Source: Lingula anatina
Lineage: Eukaryota; Brachiopoda; Lingulata; Lingulida; Lingulidae
Length of the DNA stretch: 33,918 bases
Direction: 5' to 3'
Assembly: GCF_001039355.2 (NCBI RefSeq)
Contig: NW_019773855.1
Span: 1-33,918 of the forward strand
Position numbers and translations under genes: made by a program. Positions 30,113-33,918 of this stretch are shown here, piece by piece. The notes beneath the pieces were generated by a model. That model ran no database searches, was not told the origin of the DNA, and saw only the letters and a list, made by a program, of their open reading frames with translations. Position 1 is the first letter of the stretch. Every line of letters starts with the position of its first letter.

Positions 30113-33100
30113 AAACTTATTTTGTTTTTAAATATGCATTTATGTTGTCCTTAACATGCCCTTCCCTGTTTTAGCTCTAAACAATCAAAGTCAAAATAAG
30201 CGAGTCGAAATGTTGTGATTGTTTCATTAGATGCAAAACCATCACAAAATAGATAATTCTCAAGGAATGGTAAGATGCGGTCATTAATTTCTCTTTGGCC
30301 TCAACAAATGGAACAAAAGCATCTAGAAAATATAATATGGGATTTAGCAACGTAATATGAGCGGCTGCCAAGCCTAAATTACTTGGGCCAATAATTTTTT
30401 ATATTCATGACACGTTTTATGGAGGAGATCATGTACATTATGAGCACAATGCATTGTAAAAACTTGCTCAGTGTAATGTTCTGTGGCATGGTGTTACGTA
30501 GCGTAAGACGTACACGTTTCTTCCATACTTTGTTACAGCTGGATGTATTGGACGGATTGGGGTACGGAAGCAAAGATAGAACGCGCTCACATGGACGGCG
30601 AAAACAGACAAACTGTGGCTGACACGGCTCTATCATGGCCGAACGGAATAGATATTGACATCCCTGGTGAGATTTGAACAATATATGGGATTATGAGATT
30701 TTGTTTTATTAAGATAATTTCTTCTTAATATCGATTATTTAGAAATACTTGTACAATGTTTTATTAAAATGTTATTGTTTCATAATTTAGATATTATTAT
30801 TTTCTAATGATTGCAAAATATATTCTGTAAAATCAAGGCCCAAAACATTTTTTCTTTATTCTTGATAAAAAAAAACTTACACAAACACATAAGATCTTGC
30901 TTTACAGAACAGCAACTTTATTGGTGCGACGGAAATTATTCCAAAATTGAAGTGTCCGACCCAGATGGAAGTAACAGACGGTCTTTGATCGAAGCGGAAG
31001 ATACTCTTGGTGGTCACTACTTTGGCATTGCCGTGGACGACCGGCAGATCTATTTCACTGATTGGAAAATCAATGTCTGGTACGAGACTTTTAAAACATT
31101 CCATTTAAAACATCTGCTATAAAAATTTTATGGACTTAAATGGTTTGTAAAACTGTTACCAAATTAAAAGTAATATGCCTGGATGTGAATTTAATCTGGA
31201 CTATTTATGGCACATGAACAGGTATACTCGCTTAATGTAGACTACATCTTTAATGTAATATTGCTATTCCTAGCAAATGCATTTCTTTCAAATATATTTA
31301 TATCTATACAGTTATATATTCAATTTATCTCAGTTGATTTGTATTCCTTTGTGTATTTCTTCTCTATTTCCTTTTTTTGTATTTTAATAACGCACATTTT
31401 AACAGGGCGTTCCATAGAGCCAACAAACACGACGGCAGTAACTTGAGTGTTCGTGCTGCCAGTTTTATTCCAACGGCCAAGTTAACTGGTGTTCACGTGT
31501 ACAGAAGTTCATACCATTTATCACGTAAGGCACGGAGTGTTCACAGAAAATGTAATAATGGCTTGGGGTCTAATAGCCGGCTAAGATGTAGTAGACTTAG
31601 TCGCCTTTTTGGTATTATTATCTTTGCGAAATTTGAAATCTATCATTTGAAAATTTTCTTAATGGAGATTTTAAGTCTTAGTAGGTACTGCAGTACCTTG
31701 CACACAGTTAGCTAAGCTGTTGTATCATTCTAAGTGAAGCCTTATAGTTTTAGACGTCTTTTAGACATTTCAGAATTTTCCCAGTCTCTCTGGCTTCAAT
31801 AATATGATCAATCACCCTGCATATCCTTATGGTAACTTTTAAGATCATATTAAATAACGTGTAGAAGTACCAGTCCCAACAATTAATTTTTGTGAATGCT
31901 ATAACGTATCAATATATGTCTCAAACAGCTTAGTGAATATGTGGCTCTTGACTTCGCTCTCTCAACCTTTTTACTATCAGGCTAAAGTCACAAATCGATG
32001 TAAGCTAAGCATCCAGTATTCTTATGCGAATAAGGTGCGTGTCAAAAGATGATGCACATGTACTAAAAGATACATACTGGTATACAATAGCGCGTCTATA
32101 TCCATATATCATTGCACATTATTTCATGTCCTTATATATCGCCACATTTTATTAAATGACATCTTAAACGACTACATAGAGTTATCGTCTTGTTGCAATT
32201 TACGGCATTATTTGCATTGTAGGATCGAACGGCTGCAGTGTAAACAATGGGGGTTGCCCCTACCTGTGTCTGCCAAAACCCAGCGGCAGAACGTGCGCAT
32301 GTCCAGATGGGGAATCCGCATGCGTTTCGACGACATTTTCCAACACCTTTACAACTCCTGTTTTAACAAAACCGTCCACCAAGACTACTACGCCTACTAC
32401 AAGAACCACCGCACCAACAACGACTACTACGGTAACGACAACGTCCACTACGCCTACTACCACTAGTGCTACCACTACGCCAACTACAACGACAACGCCT
32501 ACTACGACTTCTACAACGTCTACCACGCCTACTACCACCACCGGCACAAAGACATCCATTACCCCGACCACCACGTTCGTTTCGTCAACTTCCCTCGCAA
32601 CGACATTCCCTGCCTCGCCTCCCACAGTTACACTAGCGTCTACCATCCCGAATGTTATTCCAATAAGAATACAGGGAGCTGGAAATGACGCAGGTAGCAT
32701 GACTTTCAAAGGTCAAAAATAATTATAATATACAATAGTTGATGGCTTTAACTGGTATTGAATTAAACTTTATAGAAAGATCGTTTTATCTTCTAAAGGT
32801 GGCTTTGAAATAGAGACCGCCCATTCATGGCGAAACAGAGGAACAAGCCCACTTAGCAAAGTGAAAATTTTGCGGCAAATGTGCTGGCAATTTGCAACAA
32901 ACTAAACTGTTTGCAGATTGATGCAAGGAAAAATGTTGCTGCATAATTGCAAGAGCATCTAAAGTTTGCGAGACGTTTGCAAGAAGCCTTCGTATCCTCT
33001 CAAGTCTAAACAGTATCTCATTTGCAGAGCAGAACTCGTTTTTTTGCAGATTTGCTGCAAATTTGAGGAAACAGTTTGCAAGAAGCCTCAATTTTTTGGT

Positions 33101-33883
33101 AAAAGAGATCTACATTTTTAATTGTCTCCTGCTTTTGCGATAAATCCATGCATTGTTAAAATCTTCACATTTGTAAGACATTTACTGGAATCGTGAAATC
33201 CCCTTCGTCAATTCCAAAGATTTCACAAACAGTATTGTTATTTTTGTTATTCCAGGAGGGAATGGCGAGGACACGGCAAGCATCCCGCTGGTAATTGGTG
33301 TCGCAGTGTCCACACCGTTGGTCACCGTAATTTTGGTGGTGGTCATCATACGACTGTTTCTTAGGAGACGAAGGTACAATATATGTACATGTATCTCTCT
33401 TTCACACACATACATGTACAGACTGTCTCTCTCTCTCTCTCTCTCTTATTTAAAGTTTTGTATATATGTAATATTTCATTCATACATTTCTATATTTATT
33501 CATCTATATTTTTTACTATGTATTTTCTTGCTTTAGTTTGTATATTTCCAATCGCAGACTTTTTTCTTGTGAACAATATCTTATCATCCTTTCTTCTTGA
33601 AGATAGGACAAAAGTGGCGTTCGTTTGTGAATTTTATTTCAGAACACCACCACCTGACCCACAAAGTCTACGTGTTCTTCGCTTCAACCCCGCGTTTTCC
33701 GACCGTCCGGTACCTCCCCCTCCTAAATCACCTAAAGGACATTTTCGTGTGTCAACCGATTGGGAGTTCGACCATATTCAAAGTGATTACCTATCATTTA
33801 CAGCAGATAATATTTATGAGGGGACCCAAGAGAATCAGTATTCGGATTATGCCAGCATCTTACCGCAGAATATGGACGTTTAA
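25849..33883 (+). CDS. Receptor gene 2: paralogous single-propeller LRP-like membrane protein with mucin-like stalk
   Basis: Exons: 25849-25906, 29009-29254, 29836-30004, 30539-30666, 30908-31079, 31406-31524, 32223-32693, 33256-33373, 33643-33883. The sum is 1722 nt, an exact multiple of three and open for 573 aa. Domains: signal peptide (~1-19); six-bladed YWTD propeller (~22-297); EGF-like module with six cysteines (~300-330); a ~120-residue Thr/Pro-rich stalk; TM (~464-486) followed by R-L-F-L-R-R-R-R; and a tail with N-P-A-F (509-512), P-V-P-P-P-P-K-S-P-K, S-D-Y-L-S-F and S-D-Y-A-S-I-L-P, ending N-M-D-V. Exons 2-6 have exactly the lengths and phases of gene 1. The stalk is probably O-glycosylated and holds the propeller away from the membrane. 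There is no NPxY tail exon. Probably a surface receptor; ligand unknown. Confidence 0.86.
26138..26175. repeat. Two-copy 20-bp tandem repeat
   Basis: GAGTGACGCAAGTTGAAA occurs at 26138-26155 and again at 26158-26175. Confidence 0.85.
26380..27260. mobile_element. 881-bp non-autonomous DNA element with long TIRs, CpG/TACG-rich interior
   Basis: The left end begins TGGCCCTGTCACACCTTGAC and the right end is its complement, with 31 of 33 bases matching (26380-26412 versus 27228-27260). The interior is rich in TACG/CGTA-type words and clearly more CpG-rich than the flanks. No transposase-like ORF is present. Flanks share only short A-runs, so the superfamily cannot be set. Confidence 0.75.
27454..27740. 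repeat. Diverged tandem duplication A in gene 2 intron 1
   Basis: Two ~160-bp units share AACTGAT / GACTGAT, GAAATA-CAGGTCAAGTTCGAA / GAAATA-TAGATCAAGTTCGAA and TTATGCTGTTTT in the same order (about 27470-27575 and 27635-27735). Confidence 0.55.
27790..28105. repeat. Diverged tandem duplication B in gene 2 intron 1
   Basis: Two copies of a ~120-bp AT-rich block: one near 27800-27910 and one near 27985-28105. Both read ATTTTGTA, AAAAATGA, GTAAATTKGTTATTGT, then AAAATGA-AATAA in order. Unit boundaries are approximate. Confidence 0.45.
29009..29254 (+). CDS. Receptor gene 2, exon 2 (propeller blades 1-2)
   Basis: Acceptor TCAATTTAG, donor GTAAGT, 246 nt, phase 1 to 1. Begins Y-V-T-D-D-F with F-T-D and Y-W-S-E blade signatures; aligned without gaps to gene 1 exon 2. 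Confidence 0.88.
29255..29835. other. Receptor gene 2, intron 2
   Basis: Longer than gene 1 intron 2 by about 440 bp. The extra sequence (~29362-29815) begins and ends near similar TTAAAGTCCAA / TTAAAAGTCAA stretches, so it looks like an insertion or internal duplication. Includes the GA repeat. Confidence 0.5.
29318..29352. repeat. (GA)n microsatellite
   Basis: Same position relative to exon 2 as the GA repeat of gene 1. Confidence 0.95.
29836..30004 (+). CDS. Receptor gene 2, exon 3 (propeller blade 3)
   Basis: 169 nt, acceptor TTTCTAAG, donor GTATTT. Encodes P-D-A-V-A-V-D-H, Y-Y-T-E and M-R-L-D-G-S, nearly identical to gene 1. Confidence 0.87.
30070..30109. repeat. (TG)n microsatellite
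   Basis: TG run in gene 2 intron 3. The aligned place in gene 1 intron 3 has no such run, so it expanded after duplication. The rest of the intron (30005-30538) shows only paralogous similarity. Confidence 0.95.
30539..30666 (+). CDS. Receptor gene 2, exon 4 (propeller blade 4)
   Basis: 128 nt, acceptor TTGTTACAG, donor GTGAGA. Encodes [14 protein letters not shown] and W-P-N-G-I. The ~25 bases before the acceptor are the same as in gene 1. Confidence 0.9.
30908..31079 (+). CDS. Receptor gene 2, exon 5 (propeller blades 5-6)
   Basis: 172 nt, acceptor CTTTACAG, donor GTACGA. Encodes [18 protein letters not shown] and I-Y-F-T-D-W. The intron that follows (31080-31405) has nothing notable. Confidence 0.9.
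31406..31524 (+). CDS. Receptor gene 2, exon 6 (propeller closure)
   Basis: 119 nt, acceptor TTTAACAG, donor GTAAGG. Encodes K-H-D-G-S-N-L-S (a glycosylation sequon where gene 1 has N-S-T) and G-V-H-V-Y-R-S-S-Y. Confidence 0.88.
31525..32222. other. Receptor gene 2, intron 6
   Basis: Noncoding. Aligns in patches with gene 1 intron 6 and is otherwise ordinary. Confidence 0.6.
32223..32693 (+). CDS. Receptor gene 2, exon 7 (EGF module fused to Thr-rich stalk)
   Basis: Acceptor CATTGTAG, donor GTAGCA, 471 nt, phase 1 to 1. The six-cysteine EGF module matches gene 1 (C-x6-C-x3-C-x8-C-x-C-x6-C) with two extra residues before the last Cys. The same exon then runs into ~120 residues dominated by Thr with Pro and Ser (T-T-T-P-T-T-R-T-T-A-P style), built from ACT/ACC/ACG/ACA codons. 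This is typical of O-glycosylated mucin-like stalks. Confidence 0.86.
32694..33255. other. Receptor gene 2, intron 7
   Basis: Noncoding. A stretch at about 32860-33085 repeats words such as TTTGCA, TTGCAAGA and GCAAAT on both strands, suggesting a degenerate repeat, but no unit is clear. Confidence 0.45.
33256..33373 (+). CDS. Receptor gene 2, exon 8 (transmembrane helix)
   Basis: Acceptor TTATTCCAG, donor GTACAA, phase 1 to 2. G-G-N-G-E-D-T-A-S precedes about 23 hydrophobic residues, then R-L-F-L-R-R-R-R as stop-transfer signal. Confidence 0.85.
33424..33447. repeat. (CT)n microsatellite
   Basis: CT run in gene 2 intron 8, aligned with the shorter CTCTCCCTCTCTCT near 24085 in gene 1. Confidence 0.9.
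33643..33883 (+). CDS. Receptor gene 2, terminal exon (tail B type)
   Basis: Acceptor TTTATTTCAG, stop TAA at 33881-33883. Homologous to gene 1 tail B, with [15 protein letters not shown] and Y-A-S-I-L-P kept. It has an insertion of about 12 residues (P-K-S-P-K-G-H-F-R-V-S-T) after the proline run that creates a P-x-x-P-x-K type SH3 ligand. S-D-Y-A-S-I fits the ITIM-like pattern S-x-Y-x-x-I. Confidence 0.86.
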
Positions 33884-33897
33884 CCAGCAGCTTCAAA

Positions 33898-33918
33898 GGG
33901 GGGGTACCCCCCCCCCCC
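33898..33918. repeat. Palindromic G/C homopolymer at the window edge
   Basis: Seven G, then TA, then at least twelve C, starting 15 bases after the gene 2 stop. It can fold on itself and could be a real repeat or an assembly-edge artefact. Confidence 0.8.

Noticed and set aside
32260-32709. 149-codon minus-strand ORF rich in Val and Gly
   Set aside because: It is the antisense of the Thr-codon repeat in gene 2 exon 7; low-complexity ACN codons leave the opposite strand open. No family signal.
33383-33883. Continuous ORF beginning upstream of the gene 2 last exon
   Set aside because: The first part is CT repeat and intron. The conserved TTTATTTCAG acceptor at 33642 and the match to gene 1 tail B define the exon start.

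Overview
The window looks like genomic DNA from a metazoan, most likely a marine invertebrate. It is AT-rich, its genes are split into small exons by GT..AG introns, and it contains non-LTR retrotransposon and MITE-type debris. No bacterial-style operon, CRISPR array or complete structural RNA gene is visible. The palindrome GTAGGCCTAC is frequent in one part; I associate it with ambulacrarian (echinoderm/hemichordate) genomes, but that is a weak hint and not an identification.

Region 1 (1-8.8 kb, minus strand) is the 5' end of a SynGAP/RASAL2/DAB2IP-family Ras GTPase-activating protein gene. Three coding exons with compatible phases (8583-8481, 6628-6516, 1025-910) give the first ~110 residues, including the family motif around L-K-G-T-L-K-R-T-K-S. 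The C2 and RasGAP domains would lie beyond the left edge. A TATA-like run and an RFX X-box-like palindrome lie about 170-190 bp upstream of the ATG.

Region 2 (8.8-17.5 kb) has no gene that I can support. It holds a CpG-rich patch with a short ORF, a broken non-LTR retrotransposon RT C-terminus (about 16.38-16.96 kb, minus) and a small hAT-like non-autonomous element (17.04-17.32 kb).

Region 3 (17.5-33.9 kb, plus strand) is a tandem pair of paralogous type I membrane receptor genes. Each encodes a signal peptide, one six-bladed YWTD (LDLR class B) propeller, one six-cysteine EGF-like module, a stalk, a transmembrane helix and a tyrosine/proline-rich tail. Propeller exons 2-6 have identical lengths in the two genes (246, 169, 128, 172 and 119 nt) and the same phases, and parts of the introns still align, so the duplication is fairly recent. 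Both assembled CDSs stay open: 502 or 478 aa for gene 1, depending on the last exon, and 573 aa for gene 2. The genes differ in the stalk (short Ser/Thr versus a Thr-rich mucin-like stalk in gene 2) and in the tail. Gene 1 has two mutually exclusive terminal exons that look like diverged duplicates of each other. Gene 2 keeps only the distal one.

The introns carry several inverted-repeat elements: a 250-bp near-perfect hairpin, a TTAA-flanked 350-bp MITE between the genes, an 881-bp TIR element, and a degenerate fragment of the 5' end of small-subunit rRNA next to a 16-bp tandem repeat. The most interesting feature is the tandem receptor pair with exchangeable endocytic/signalling tails.
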